This document shows positions 6,777 to 16,115 of a stretch of DNA of 64,000 bases, piece after piece. The stretch's first letter is position 1. Every line of letters begins with the position of its first letter. The notes beneath the pieces were generated by a model. It ran no database searches. It had not been told where the DNA came from and worked only from the letters and a program-made list of their open reading frames with translations. Both the position numbers and the translations under genes were made by a program. Source of the stretch: Lactococcus nasutitermitis (GTDB taxonomy: Bacteria > Bacillota > Bacilli > Lactobacillales > Streptococcaceae); assembly GCF_018403765.1 (NCBI RefSeq), contig NZ_BOVQ01000005.1, positions 124,001 to 188,000 on the forward strand, in the 5' to 3' direction.

Positions 6777-9700
6777 ATGGCAGACACACCTTTAGGAAAA
6801 ATGATAATTGAAATGGGACTTGATGATACCAAATTTTCTAAAGGTATCACAGGAATCAATAAGCAACTCACTACTTTAAAAAGTGATTTGAAAACCTCTC
6901 AAACCGCCTTTTCGACGTTCGGTAAAGGCATGGATGGACTCGCTTCTCCAACAGAAGTTCTCAATAAACTCATTCAAACCCAAGTCAAACAACTTGATAA
7001 ATTAAAAGCGTCGTATAAAAATTCGTTTGTGGATGGCAAAGCATCCTCAAGTACACAAAAATATGCAGGGGATATTTCCAGAGCAAATGCACAGTTGATG
7101 CAATACACCAAACAACTCAAAGAAGCAGCGGCGCAACAATACGCTCAAACATCCATTTTACCCAAGATGTCATCAGGCCTTTCTACAGTAAGCAAAGGTT
7201 TTGGAAGTATTGCTCAAAAGTCACTCCCTGCGAGTATCGCAGTTACAGGAGCTTTGTATAAAGGCGTGCAGGCGGCAACGGACTTCAACGGCGAGATGAC
7301 AACCATTCAATCCCTATTGTCAGACAGTACACCCGCTCATATCCTTTCACAAAATATGGAAACCTTATCTACTAAATCAAAACGATGGGCGCGGCAATAT
7401 GGGCTTGATACATCTTCTATCAATGCTGGGTTTGAGGAGCTGATTAAAAAAGGTTATTCCTTTAATCAAGCCATGGGCGCCATGCCTGCCATTTTAGATG
7501 CCTCAAAAGCTTCGGGAGAAGATTTTAATACCGTCATGGGTTCATCAACTTCCATCCTCGAACAGTTTGGCTTGAAATCAAATAATACCCAAACGATGTT
7601 AAAAAATACTCAACAAGTCACAGATAGTCTTTCTTTTGTCGCAAATAAAACAGCTTCTGGTTTTTCTGATTTAGGCGAAGCAATGGAATATGTAGGACCT
7701 GTTGCTCATTCTTTAGGTCTCAATATAGATGAAACAAGTGCTGCAATAGGACTTCTTTCTAATAATGGTGTTGAGGGAGAAAGTGCAGGGACTGGCTTAC
7801 GTTCCGTATTGAGTTCTTTATTGAAACCGTCCAAGCAAAGTGCCGAAGCCATGAAAACTCTTGGTATCAGTACGGCTGATTTCAAAAAGGGAACGATTGG
7901 TTTGCCTGATGTGATTGATGATGTTAAAAAGTCAACCGCAGGAATGACAGATGCTCAAAGGACAGCCCTTATTACTCAAGCCTTTGGTATCAAAGGTCAA
8001 ACATCAATGAATGTGCTGGTTTCTCAAGGTGGTGATGCTTTACGTAATCTTACCAAAGAAACGGATAACGCGACAGGCTACACAAAGAAGCTTGCGGACC
8101 AGATGAATGCTTCTGATAAAAATGCTTTTGCTCGTGCTAAAGCCACGCTTCAAACTTTGGCGATTGATTTAGGCGAAAAAGTATTACCTGCCATTTTGCC
8201 AGTTGTCAAACAGATAGATGATTTAGCTGGAGGTTTTGAAAAATTAGACCCAGGTACACAAAAAGCAATCCTTGATTTGGGCTTAGTGGTTGCGGCAGCT
8301 TATCCTGTATCTAAAGCGTTGAGTTCTGTGACGGGCGCAGCTTCTTTAGTCACGGGAGGATTAGCCAAACTTGGAGAAAAAGGTGCTGCGAAATTGGCAC
8401 TTAAAGGCATTGAAACAGGGGCAATGGACGCGGCAGGTGCAGTAGCTGGAGGAGGAGGACTGGTAGAAACATTAGGTACACTTTCTCCTGTACTTGCTGG
8501 GATTGGACCAGTAGCACTAGGGACTTTAGGTGTCGCAGGTTTGACGGGTTTAATCATTGGCGTTGGTAAAGTCGTCGGTGATGCAGAAGAAAAAATGAAA
8601 TACTTTGGTACGGTCAATGTGCCAAAGGAGACAGTTCAAGAAGTTGAAACATTCAAAGGAAAAGTGGATGATTTAAAAAATGCCACGATTGACTTCGGCA
8701 AAAAAGGTAAAGGTGCCTTCACGGATGTTAAACAAGCGATAGATAACTTGGCGCAATCCACCAATGGTGAGATTGATAAATCAACACAAAAAATGATTGA
8801 TGCCGCCAAAGACCTCGGCTATGGCGATGATGTGATTAACAAAATTAAAAATGGTGGCGCAAAAGCCAAAGATACGGTCAAGGAATCGGCAGATGCCATT
8901 ACTAAGGTTTATCAAAATGCAAAAGATGCCAATGGGAAGTATCGAGAGCTTGATTTAGTAGAACAGGCGCAAGTCGCAACTTCTGAACAAAAAATTATGG
9001 CGCAAGAAGTTGATGCGCTTGGCGTGACTGGCAATAAGAAAAAAGCCCTGATGACGGCTCTGACAGGAGATATAAGTAAAATTTCTTACCAGCAAGCCCA
9101 AGATTATCAAAGTTCTATTGAACAAACCTTACAAAAATCAAATGATGTTTTTGCGAAAAAGCAAGCAGAAAATAAGAAATTACTTCAAAATGGGACGATC
9201 ACACAACAAGAATATCAGGCTAAGGATAAAGAACTTGTTGCAGCGCATGAAGCTACAGGGCAAGCATACCTTAATACATTAAAAAAGGTAATTATGATTC
9301 AAGGTCAAGGACTCGTTGAGGGAACAACTCAATGGACAGCTTGGCATGCTAAAGCAGAACAAGCATTGTCAGGATACAAAGGAAATCTTGATGACTTACT
9401 TAATAGTTCAGGAACAGCAATAGATGCTATTACTGCAACAAGTGCGAGCTTGAAAACGTGGAACTCTATCCCTGATAAGGTTAAAAATCTTTTGGCAAAC
9501 AATACTAATTTTAAAAATAATGAAGCAGAAGCTAGTCAAATTTTAACCGCGTGGAATTTAGCGACACCCAAAGAAAAAGAATTGACTGCTAAGAACTTGG
9601 CTACCAATCCGACAATGTCCGCCCAAGCTATCATTAATAGTTTGCATGGCAATACTGTAGGTTTATTTGCGACAGATAAAACGGGAAATGCTGTGAATGC

Positions 9701-10295
9701 AGCAGCTGTCACTATTTCTAAACTTCAAGGAAAAACAGTTAATTTAGATGCGGATGCCTCACAAGCAAAAGCGAAATATGATGCGTTTATGAACTTGCCT
9801 GGTGCAAAGACCATCAATTTAATTGCGAATAGTCCCGCTAAAAATGCGACGGGGAATCCTTATTTTGAGGGTGGGCTTGCTTGGGTCAACGACCAAAAGG
9901 GTTCTACCTATAAGGAAATGATTACCTTGCCTACAGGTCAAAGTTTTGTTCCAGAAGGACGTGATGTTATCTTGCCTCTTCCTAAAGGAACAAATATCTT
10001 AAAGGCGAGTGAGACAGCAAAACTAATTCCTAAATACGCTAATGGGACAGGTGGATTTCCTGCAAATGCACAAATCTTTAAAACGATGCAAACGACACAA
10101 CAAAGGTTATCTGTATCAGCGCCTGTCAATGTTCCAGATAATACAGGGCAGTTCAGTGTAATGATTGCTTTACTTGAACAGCTTGTAAAAAAAGAAACCA
10201 CCGTTGTTATCCCTGAAAAGAGAGCTATGACACCACGCGAAGCAAACAAGGCACTTAATCAGCTCTCACAACAACTAGCTTACATGATGAATTGA
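6777..10295 (+). CDS. Tail tape measure protein
   Basis: 1172 residues, RBS GGGAGA. It sets tail length and is ejected with the DNA. N-terminal coiled coil (residues 1-125), TP901-type tape measure core near residue 165 onward (FNGEMTTIQSLLSDST, MPAILDASKASGEDFNTVMG, IGLLSNNGVEGESAGTGLRS), a hydrophobic, glycine-rich membrane segment around residues 550-605, and long helical repeats after it. The largest gene of the prophage, directly downstream of the moron and upstream of the distal tail gene, as expected. Confidence 0.93.
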   Translation: MADTPLGKMIIEMGLDDTKFSKGITGINKQLTTLKSDLKTSQTAFSTFGKGMDGLASPTEVLNKLIQTQVKQLDKLKASYKNSFVDGKASSSTQKYAGDISRANAQLMQYTKQLKEAAAQQYAQTSILPKMSSGLSTVSKGFGSIAQKSLPASIAVTGALYKGVQAATDFNGEMTTIQSLLSDSTPAHILSQNMETLSTKSKRWARQYGLDTSSINAGFEELIKKGYSFNQAMGAMPAILDASKASGEDFNTVMGSSTSILEQFGLKSNNTQTMLKNTQQVTDSLSFVANKTASGFSDLGEAMEYVGPVAHSLGLNIDETSAAIGLLSNNGVEGESAGTGLRSVLSSLLKPSKQSAEAMKTLGISTADFKKGTIGLPDVIDDVKKSTAGMTDAQRTALITQAFGIKGQTSMNVLVSQGGDALRNLTKETDNATGYTKKLADQMNASDKNAFARAKATLQTLAIDLGEKVLPAILPVVKQIDDLAGGFEKLDPGTQKAILDLGLVVAAAYPVSKALSSVTGAASLVTGGLAKLGEKGAAKLALKGIETGAMDAAGAVAGGGGLVETLGTLSPVLAGIGPVALGTLGVAGLTGLIIGVGKVVGDAEEKMKYFGTVNVPKETVQEVETFKGKVDDLKNATIDFGKKGKGAFTDVKQAIDNLAQSTNGEIDKSTQKMIDAAKDLGYGDDVINKIKNGGAKAKDTVKESADAITKVYQNAKDANGKYRELDLVEQAQVATSEQKIMAQEVDALGVTGNKKKALMTALTGDISKISYQQAQDYQSSIEQTLQKSNDVFAKKQAENKKLLQNGTITQQEYQAKDKELVAAHEATGQAYLNTLKKVIMIQGQGLVEGTTQWTAWHAKAEQALSGYKGNLDDLLNSSGTAIDAITATSASLKTWNSIPDKVKNLLANNTNFKNNEAEASQILTAWNLATPKEKELTAKNLATNPTMSAQAIINSLHGNTVGLFATDKTGNAVNAAAVTISKLQGKTVNLDADASQAKAKYDAFMNLPGAKTINLIANSPAKNATGNPYFEGGLAWVNDQKGSTYKEMITLPTGQSFVPEGRDVILPLPKGTNILKASETAKLIPKYANGTGGFPANAQIFKTMQTTQQRLSVSAPVNVPDNTGQFSVMIALLEQLVKKETTVVIPEKRAMTPREANKALNQLSQQLAYMMN

Positions 10296-10305
10296 GGATA
10301 AAACA

Positions 10306-10590
10306 ATGGCTTTAACATTTCAAGAGACTATCAGAGTCTCAAAATTTATCGGAGAAAATTTCTGGGGGGACCCACAATATAGCGCTCCTGAAACGATTCA
10401 GGGAGTAACGGCTGATAAGGCGAGCGTCACCTTGTATTCTAGTGTTCCTGTCATTGATGATAGCTATCTGAAAGCATTGGCTATTGATGAAGAAGGCAAC
10501 CGATTTTTTATTGAGAGTTATGACATCAATAAGGATGAACAAGGAACAGTTCTTGGGTATCAATTTGTCCTAAAAAAGGAGGGAACATGA
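10306..10590 (+). CDS. Small tail-tip protein between tape measure and Dit
   Basis: 94 residues, beta-rich (ETIQGVTADKASVTLYSS, GNRFFIESYDINKDEQGTVLGYQFVLKKEG). I do not recognise a named family with confidence; a small gene of this type occupies this slot in many streptococcal and lactococcal siphophages. The stop overlaps the next ATG by 4 bases, so the two products are translationally coupled. A structural role at the tail tip is inferred from position. Confidence 0.6.
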   Translation: MALTFQETIRVSKFIGENFWGDPQYSAPETIQGVTADKASVTLYSSVPVIDDSYLKALAIDEEGNRFFIESYDINKDEQGTVLGYQFVLKKEGT

Positions 10591-11462
10591 CGAATACATC
10601 AGAAAAAATAACCTACACAAATGCCAATGGAGACATGATTATCTTCTCTTTTTCGCCCCCTTTTGTATTATTGGGAAAGTCTGGTTTTGCAGGGATAAGC
10701 AATGATATTGTAAGTGAAAAGATTTATGGCCAAGCAGGCGAACTTAAAAATAGTTCACAACTTGCCGTGAGAGAACTAGAAATTGACGCGATGATTTATG
10801 GCCAAACATTGCAAGACGAAAATGACTACCGACGTTCATTGATCAAAGCAATCAATCCGCTACTAACTGGCACCTTACGCTATGAATTATTTGGAAAGAC
10901 CTATGCCATTGATGTAGAAGTTGTGCAAGGCTGGGAATCAGACTACCAACAATCCTCACATACAGCTCAGGGTTCTGTTAAATTTAAAGCTCTTTATCCT
11001 TTATGGCGGGATATTTCAGAAGAAAACTACACCGTACAACTGGGACAAACGAATAATCAACTGACCTTTCCTTTGATGATTACCGATGATTTTATTTTTG
11101 CCAGTGTCGATGTCGGAAAAGAAGTGCAAATCACAAATGGTGGAGATATCCCTATTGGCTTTGAGCTGACCATTGACTGCACAGCAGAAGTGGTAAATCC
11201 GAAACTTCTCAATATTTATACGCAAGAGTTCTTTGCCTTTAATCACACTTTTTCAGGAGGGGATAACATTTTTATCAATACAAACCGTGGGAAGAAGCAA
11301 GTTCTTGTAAATGGCGAAAATGGTTTCTTTCTAAGAAAACTTGGTTCTACCTTTCTTCAAATAGATAATTTAGAAAATAATTACTTTATTCTTCAAGCAG
11401 ATAAAGGCGTGGAAAATATGGTTGCGAGTCTGAAATATCATCCGCAACTGGTGGGAGTGTGA
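10587..11462 (+). CDS. Distal tail protein (Dit)
   Basis: 291 residues. The N-terminal half (GDMIIFSFSPPFVLLGKSGFAG ... ELEIDAMIYGQTLQDENDYRRSLI ... GTLRYELFGKTYAIDVEV) follows the Sipho_tail/Dit pattern that forms the hexameric hub linking tube and baseplate; the C-terminal galectin-like part (TIDCTAEVVNPKLLNIYTQEF) fits the same family. Directly follows tape measure and the small tip protein. Confidence 0.85.
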   Translation: MTNTSEKITYTNANGDMIIFSFSPPFVLLGKSGFAGISNDIVSEKIYGQAGELKNSSQLAVRELEIDAMIYGQTLQDENDYRRSLIKAINPLLTGTLRYELFGKTYAIDVEVVQGWESDYQQSSHTAQGSVKFKALYPLWRDISEENYTVQLGQTNNQLTFPLMITDDFIFASVDVGKEVQITNGGDIPIGFELTIDCTAEVVNPKLLNIYTQEFFAFNHTFSGGDNIFINTNRGKKQVLVNGENGFFLRKLGSTFLQIDNLENNYFILQADKGVENMVASLKYHPQLVGV

Positions 11463-11464
11463 AT

Positions 11465-12589
11465 ATGGAAAAAGAATTATCTATTGAACTGTTTGACCAT
11501 CAAGGAGACTTTCAATTTCTTTCTAAAGGGATTTTTGATAATTTCAAGAGCTGTATCGTGACATGGAAAGCTTACTCTTACAATACTTTTCAGCTTACTG
11601 TTCCTTTAGTTCCCTATTATTTCCCCTTTTTCAAGGCGGATAATGTGCTTTCTATTGCGGATTGTTATTTTTATATTGATGTCATGGATTATGATGGCGC
11701 ACAATCCAATATACTCACGGTTAGTGGGAAAAGTTTGTTGGGAAAAGCAAGCAAACGAATTATCAATCCGCCTTACTCTACGAATAGTGCAAAGCCTGAA
11801 GCCATTATTTATGACTTGATTAACAAAACGCTCATCAGCACAACTGCAGATAAGGCTATTTCTTATTTGTCTATCAAAGTACCTCCCGATTTTGGAGGGC
11901 AAGCCTTAGCCTATCAAAACAGTTATGGCACACCTTCGGATGAGATAAACTCTTTGGCGGACAGTCATCAAATTTGTTTACGTGAGGTTCAAGCTGACCT
12001 TCAAAATCCTAAGCAAGAAGTGCAATTTTACCAAGGAAGAGATTTGAGCGGCGAGGGTGGGGTTGAGTTTGGTCTAAAAGATGAAGGACTTAAATCAGAA
12101 TCACTCACACGCGATATCTCAGATAAAGCAACGGTTGCGTATGTCTTCGGCGAGGGTGAGGGAACAAAACGTAAGATGGTCATGGTTTCGCGTTTGCCAA
12201 CGGGAAAGCCAAACGGTTTAGATGTCTGTGAAATATATGTAGATGCCAGAGACTTACAACAAAGTTACACAGACGATTCAGGAAAAGCTGTGACACTCAC
12301 AGACGAACAATATCTTGCACAGTTGACACAACGAGGAAATCAAGCCTTAGACGAACATAGCGAGAAAATCCAACTCAATGGCGAAGTCAATTTTAATAAC
12401 CTTAACTTTGTTTACGGCAAAGATTATGAGGTGGGCGATACGGTTCGTGTGACTAGCCAACTGTTTGGAATTTCTAAGAGTTCTGTGTTGACGGCTATGC
12501 AAGAAACATGGGACGACACAGGCTATCACTTAGACCCAACCTTTGATAAAGACCGTGTCACTCTCATTCAAAAAATACAAAGAAAGTAG
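11465..12589 (+). CDS. Baseplate hub / tail-associated protein, ReqiPepy6 Gp37-like
   Basis: 374 residues. ATG 11465 is preferred over GTG 11459 because the GGTGGGAG ribosome site is 8 bases from the ATG but only 2 from the GTG. Features of the Gp37-like hub family: N-terminal strands with ILTVSGKSLLGKASKRII, and a C-terminal EKIQLNGEVNFNNLNFVYGKDYEVGDTVRVTS segment typical of tail hub proteins. It would close the tail tube and anchor receptor-binding proteins. No peptidase or lysozyme motif is visible. Confidence 0.78.
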   Translation: MEKELSIELFDHQGDFQFLSKGIFDNFKSCIVTWKAYSYNTFQLTVPLVPYYFPFFKADNVLSIADCYFYIDVMDYDGAQSNILTVSGKSLLGKASKRIINPPYSTNSAKPEAIIYDLINKTLISTTADKAISYLSIKVPPDFGGQALAYQNSYGTPSDEINSLADSHQICLREVQADLQNPKQEVQFYQGRDLSGEGGVEFGLKDEGLKSESLTRDISDKATVAYVFGEGEGTKRKMVMVSRLPTGKPNGLDVCEIYVDARDLQQSYTDDSGKAVTLTDEQYLAQLTQRGNQALDEHSEKIQLNGEVNFNNLNFVYGKDYEVGDTVRVTSQLFGISKSSVLTAMQETWDDTGYHLDPTFDKDRVTLIQKIQRK

Positions 12590-12599
12590 GAACAAAATA

Positions 12600-13889
12600 A
12601 TGTCAATATGGGCTTTTCCCTTAAAAAGTATCAACGGTTCAAATGCGTATGGGCCACAAGATTTTATGCAATTTTATGCCAACTTGTATCGTACAGGAAT
12701 CATTCCAACGGTTCCGATTCCAGGAGCAACTGCTTTTCAAGTGGTTTCAACCATACCACCTTCTTTGAATGTGACGGTTGGTGCTGGGGCTGCCATCATG
12801 GGAAGTTTTGGTCAGCTGATGAATACAGCCCCTCTTTCCCTACCAATTCCTGTTCCCTTGACTAATCAACCACGGACGGATTCAGTAGTTCTTCAATTAA
12901 GTTTATCAAGCAATACCGCAGGGATTATTTACAAAGAAAACAGCACGCAAGTGGTTCAAACGGCAGATACTTATGAGCTTCAACTGGCAATCATCACAGT
13001 GCCAGCGAATGCGACTAGTATCAGTCAAGCCAACATCACAGATATGCGAGCGGACGAGACAGTCTGTGGCTATTCAAGTCCTTTTGAACAAATCGAAACA
13101 GGCGATTTACTGGCACAATTTAAAGCGGAGCTTGAAGCAAACGGAATTGTCTTTTCAGAGTGGTTCGATAAAATGAAAGGTCAACTTTCAGAAGATGCGG
13201 CGGGAAACTTACAAAATCAAATAAATGAGACAATCCATAATGCGGGGAACATTTCAAGTGGTACTGATTTAAATAATATAAATGGTGTGGGCTATTACAG
13301 AATTGGAGGGCTTGTTGGTGGAACTGATGTTTTAAATGCTCCATCTGAAACTAACGGAATAAGATTTTATGCGTTTTTGACCGTTACAGGTTCGCTTCAA
13401 GAATTGACCGTTTACTCACCAAAGAATGAGACTACTTGGACATATAGTCGTTCAATCTCAGGAAGCCCAGCAACTTGGAGTAGTTGGTCGAAAACTGTAA
13501 TGGCAGATGATACTGGTAAAGTGACAGTGAAAGACTTACAAATTTCTGGCACGCTAAAGCAAGCGACAGATGTTCCTTGGACGAATTTGACGGCTGGAAC
13601 GGGTGTTCTCGTTCCAGCCGGTGCTTTCTTGAAATATCAAATTAAAAACGGGTACATCACGATTGTGGCTTCTAACGTACAGACAACCATTGATGATAAC
13701 GGTCAGAAAGTTCTTACAACACTTCCTGTGACGTTGTTCAGCGCATTGACTTACGTAACAACAGCATTTACAGGAAATGCGACAGATAGCTGGCGTGTTA
13801 GTATAAATGGCACGACTTTATATGTTGCAGGAACAGCGGGCATCCGTTCGAACTATGTGAGCTTTTCTGTGACGTTGCCATTAAATTAA
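12600..13889 (+). CDS. Baseplate / receptor-binding protein with pyocin-knob and tip domain
   Basis: 429 residues from ATG 12600; an earlier in-frame start would overlap the hub gene by over 40 bases. Residues 1-200 form a trimerising attachment region (MSIWAFPLKSINGSNAYGPQDF). About residues 205-300 contain a knob-like module (NNINGVGYYRIGGL ... ATWSSWSKTV) of the pyocin-knob type found in tail fibres. The C-terminal 115 residues (VPWTNLTAGTGVLV to the end) form a beta-rich head resembling lactococcal phage receptor-binding tips; a related motif (IPWTSITLTGV) occurs in the protein at 17533. It likely binds the host cell-wall polysaccharide. Confidence 0.78.
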   Translation: MSIWAFPLKSINGSNAYGPQDFMQFYANLYRTGIIPTVPIPGATAFQVVSTIPPSLNVTVGAGAAIMGSFGQLMNTAPLSLPIPVPLTNQPRTDSVVLQLSLSSNTAGIIYKENSTQVVQTADTYELQLAIITVPANATSISQANITDMRADETVCGYSSPFEQIETGDLLAQFKAELEANGIVFSEWFDKMKGQLSEDAAGNLQNQINETIHNAGNISSGTDLNNINGVGYYRIGGLVGGTDVLNAPSETNGIRFYAFLTVTGSLQELTVYSPKNETTWTYSRSISGSPATWSSWSKTVMADDTGKVTVKDLQISGTLKQATDVPWTNLTAGTGVLVPAGAFLKYQIKNGYITIVASNVQTTIDDNGQKVLTTLPVTLFSALTYVTTAFTGNATDSWRVSINGTTLYVAGTAGIRSNYVSFSVTLPLN

Positions 13890-13907
13890 AGATGAGGGGA
13901 GTAAAAA

Positions 13908-14135
13908 TTGGAAGATAAAGCATGGCAAGAAGTGTTAGAACGACTTGCCAGAATTGAAACAAAGCTTGATAATTATGAGGCTTTGAGGGAAAAAGCAGAA
14001 CAAGCGCATTTAATGGCGCTTAATAATGCAGAAACTATTCGCGAGATGAAAGCTAATAACAAATGGGCGTGGGGCTACATGATAGGCTTAGGTGCGACAG
14101 TTATTGCTTATATCCTCACAAAAATTAAACTTTAA
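13908..14135 (+). CDS. XhlA-like holin-associated protein
   Basis: 75 residues from a TTG start with GAGGGGAG 7-8 bases upstream. N-terminal coiled coil (VLERLARIETKLDNYEALREK) followed by one C-terminal transmembrane helix (WAWGYMIGLGATVIAYILTKI): the layout of the hemolysin XhlA family, which sits beside holins and assists host lysis. It lies just before the holin gene. Confidence 0.85.
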   Translation: MEDKAWQEVLERLARIETKLDNYEALREKAEQAHLMALNNAETIREMKANNKWAWGYMIGLGATVIAYILTKIKL

Positions 14136-14147
14136 AGGAGAAATAAA

Positions 14148-14372
14148 ATGAAAACATTTATTAAAGATTTAGCAGAACGTGCGGTAAAAACGTTTTGTCA
14201 ATCACTTATCGCAGTAGGACTTGCAGGAGCGACCGACTTGTTAAGCGTTGACTGGCTCAATGCTTTGAGTGTCGCTGGACTAGCCACATTGGTATCTGTT
14301 CTTACCTCTATTGCTAGTTCTAAGATTGGAGATGATACAGCAAGTATTGTCAAAACAACAGAGGAGGAATAA
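14148..14372 (+). CDS. Holin, phage r1t type
   Basis: 74 residues, AAAGGAG upstream. Two hydrophobic segments (LIAVGLAGATDLLSVDWLNA and LSVAGLATLVSVLTSIASSKI) separated by a short turn, charged ends and the N-terminal FIKDLAERAVKTF match the r1t holin family. It would form membrane lesions that release the endolysin. The endolysin ATG begins immediately after its stop codon. Confidence 0.88.
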   Translation: MKTFIKDLAERAVKTFCQSLIAVGLAGATDLLSVDWLNALSVAGLATLVSVLTSIASSKIGDDTASIVKTTEEE

Positions 14373-15251
14373 ATGGCTAATATCATTGATTTGTCGAGTA
14401 ATCAGGCAGGGATAGATTTATCAAAGCTACAAATTGACGGAGCGATTGTTAAAGCAAGTGGAGAGAGTGCCAGTGTCAATCCTTATTTCGAGCAATGGGT
14501 AGACTATCTACTGGCACATAATCTCATGGCAGGCGCTTATCATTTCGCTATCGGCAATGACCCTATCGCAGAAGCTAATCAGTTTCTAGCAAAAGTCAAG
14601 CCATATCTTGGAAAGATTACACTTGCTTTAGACTTTGAAGCCATGGCAGTTCAAAAATGGGGAAGCGCAGGAGCGAAACAATGGCTTGACTACGTCAGTC
14701 AACAGACAGGCAAAACACCGTTCATCTATATGAGCGCAAGCACTGCAGAGACACTGGATTGGTCAGCCGTTGCTGGTAAGTATCCACTTTGGCGAGCGCA
14801 GTACCCAGATAACAATACAGGAAGCTGGGCGACACCGTGGACGGATGGAAAAGGTCAAGGTGCTTGGAAAAGTGTTGCCATCTATCAGTATGAAGATATG
14901 GGACGTATCGCTGGATATGGCGGTAATCTTGACCTGAACCTCGTGGAACTATCAAAAGCAGACTGGCAAGCTCTGGCGCAAGGAAACACAACAAAAACTA
15001 TCACACAACCAACAAAGGAGAATTCAAAAATGATTTACGCATTTGCAGTACAAAACGGAACAGGAACATTTTTATTTGACGGACAAAACACATTGGCTTT
15101 CACGGGAAAGAATGCTAAAGCAGCCTATGACCATTATGTTGGGACATACAAAGCGATTGTTGGGAAAAACATTCCAAACCAAATCAAAACGCAAGCACAG
15201 TTTGATTTATGGGATAAACTTTATCCTGTGAAATATATTGCTTTCAACTAA
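14373..15251 (+). CDS. Endolysin, GH25 muramidase with C-terminal binding domain
   Basis: 292 residues. Residues 1-200 are a glycoside hydrolase 25 domain: N-terminal IIDLSSNQAG with the catalytic-site Asp, and the catalytic LDFEA motif near residue 90, ending with the DLNLV strand. It cuts the N-acetylmuramic acid-glucosamine bond of peptidoglycan. A Thr/Gln linker (about 207-218) leads to a 73-residue C-terminal domain (MIYAFAVQNGTGTFLFDGQN onward) that is probably the wall-binding part. An in-frame ATG at 15030 with a near-perfect ribosome site precedes this domain (separate entry). No signal peptide, so release depends on the holin. Confidence 0.92.
   Translation: MANIIDLSSNQAGIDLSKLQIDGAIVKASGESASVNPYFEQWVDYLLAHNLMAGAYHFAIGNDPIAEANQFLAKVKPYLGKITLALDFEAMAVQKWGSAGAKQWLDYVSQQTGKTPFIYMSASTAETLDWSAVAGKYPLWRAQYPDNNTGSWATPWTDGKGQGAWKSVAIYQYEDMGRIAGYGGNLDLNLVELSKADWQALAQGNTTKTITQPTKENSKMIYAFAVQNGTGTFLFDGQNTLAFTGKNAKAAYDHYVGTYKAIVGKNIPNQIKTQAQFDLWDKLYPVKYIAFN
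15014..15251 (+). CDS. Probable internally initiated wall-binding subunit of the endolysin
   Basis: Inside the endolysin gene, AAAGGAG at 15014-15020 stands 9 bases before an in-frame ATG at 15030. Initiation there would give a separate 73-residue copy of the C-terminal domain. Secondary translation of the binding domain, forming oligomers with the full-length enzyme, is established for several other endolysins; here it is inferred from the site alone. Confidence 0.6.
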
Positions 15252-15296
15252 GAACGGAATTTCTAACCCGAACTTGATTAAGATAGGTCAAAATTT

Positions 15297-15400
15297 AAAA
15301 TACAAAAATACAAAAATACAAAAATACTAAAATACAAAAATACTAAAATACAAAAATACTAAAATACTAAAATACTAAAATACAAAAATACTAAAATACT
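15297..15400. repeat. Tandem octamer array, 13 units of AAAATAC(A/T)
   Basis: Thirteen consecutive 8-bp units without a break; only the eighth base varies (order A A A T A T A T T T A T T). It lies in the non-coding space between endolysin and the cargo operon, 49 bp before that operon's -35 box. The perfection of the first seven bases suggests recent slippage expansion. Confidence 0.95.
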
Positions 15401-15448
15401 TACCCATTGTTGACAGGGAAGTTTTTGGGTTGCTTTGTCAAAATATTC

Positions 15449-15478
15449 TTGACAATCAAAAAACAATAATGATAGAAT
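15449..15478 (+). promoter_or_regulatory. Promoter of the two-gene cargo operon
   Basis: TTGACA (15449-15454), 18-bp spacer, TAGAAT (15473-15478) with a TG-A extended -10 (15470-15472). It lies between the octamer array and the first cargo gene. Confidence 0.75.
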
Positions 15479-15559
15479 GAAAGTATAAAGATGTTTTTTA
15501 CGAGAAACATCAGTTACAAGTGGTTCATTCTATACAATAAAGTAAAAGGACCAGTTAAT

Positions 15560-16099
15560 ATGAAAAAAATATCAAAACTTAATATTAAAAGCGATGGATT
15601 ATCCTTATTTTTTATTGTGATTGCGCTTATGTTTACCGTAATTGTCGCCTTTTTGGCTGGAAGTTCTAAATTGGACCTAAATAAGGTACTCGCTTTAATT
15701 TATTTTGCTCTGTGGACGTTACTTGTTTCAATTATAGAGCCAGTGATAAAGTTATTTAAAATTAGCTCAAAAAAAATTAAATTTGTATCATTAGCACTAT
15801 CAACTGTGATTGTGCTAGTGATTTGTATATGGACATTTATATCTCAAAATAATAATATAATCAAATTTATAATATCTTTTTCTAAAAGAGGGGGATTTAC
15901 AGCTATTTCAGTTGTATTATTGCTATTACAGTTAGCATATATGAATTATGAGAATCTATTGGAAACTGAAGAAGAAAAATTTATAAGTGAAAGAAAAGCT
16001 CAGAAGGAAAAAGAAGAGTTGTTAATCGAATTAAAGAAAGAAAAACAAAAAAATTTAGAAAAATTAAAAGAAATTTCTGATTTAAAAAATAAAAAATAG
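15560..16099 (+). CDS. Unknown polytopic membrane protein with C-terminal coiled coil (cargo gene 1)
   Basis: 179 residues from ATG 15560 (AAAAGGA 9 bases upstream; an earlier in-frame ATG at 15491 has no ribosome site). Four hydrophobic segments are visible (LFFIVIALMFTVIVAFLAG; VLALIYFALWTLLVSIIE; LALSTVIVLVICIWTFIS; AISVVLLLLQLAYMNYE), followed by about 50 residues of highly charged coiled coil rich in Lys and Glu. I recognise no family. It forms an operon with the next gene (17 bases apart) under its own promoter, and sits at the prophage position where lysogenic conversion genes are often found. Confidence 0.65.
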   Translation: MKKISKLNIKSDGLSLFFIVIALMFTVIVAFLAGSSKLDLNKVLALIYFALWTLLVSIIEPVIKLFKISSKKIKFVSLALSTVIVLVICIWTFISQNNNIIKFIISFSKRGGFTAISVVLLLLQLAYMNYENLLETEEEKFISERKAQKEKEELLIELKKEKQKNLEKLKEISDLKNKK

Positions 16100-16115
16100 G
16101 GAGACTGATTATATA

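Noticed and set aside
8300-8617. Minus-strand frame within the tape measure gene
   Set aside because: Shadow of the strongly coding plus strand; no start signal.
12543-12599. Earlier start for the receptor-binding protein
   Set aside because: It would overlap the coding end of the hub protein by over 40 bases; the conserved MSIWAF start at 12600 is sufficient.
15297-15400. Repeat array as a CRISPR locus
   Set aside because: Units are 8 bp with no spacers and no cas genes nearby; it is a simple tandem repeat.
15410-15441. TTGACA ... TGTCAA pair before the cargo operon as a palindrome-family member
   Set aside because: The arms are separated by 20 bases, the flanking T and A runs are missing and the spacer shares no module with E1-E5; TTGACA is also the promoter consensus.
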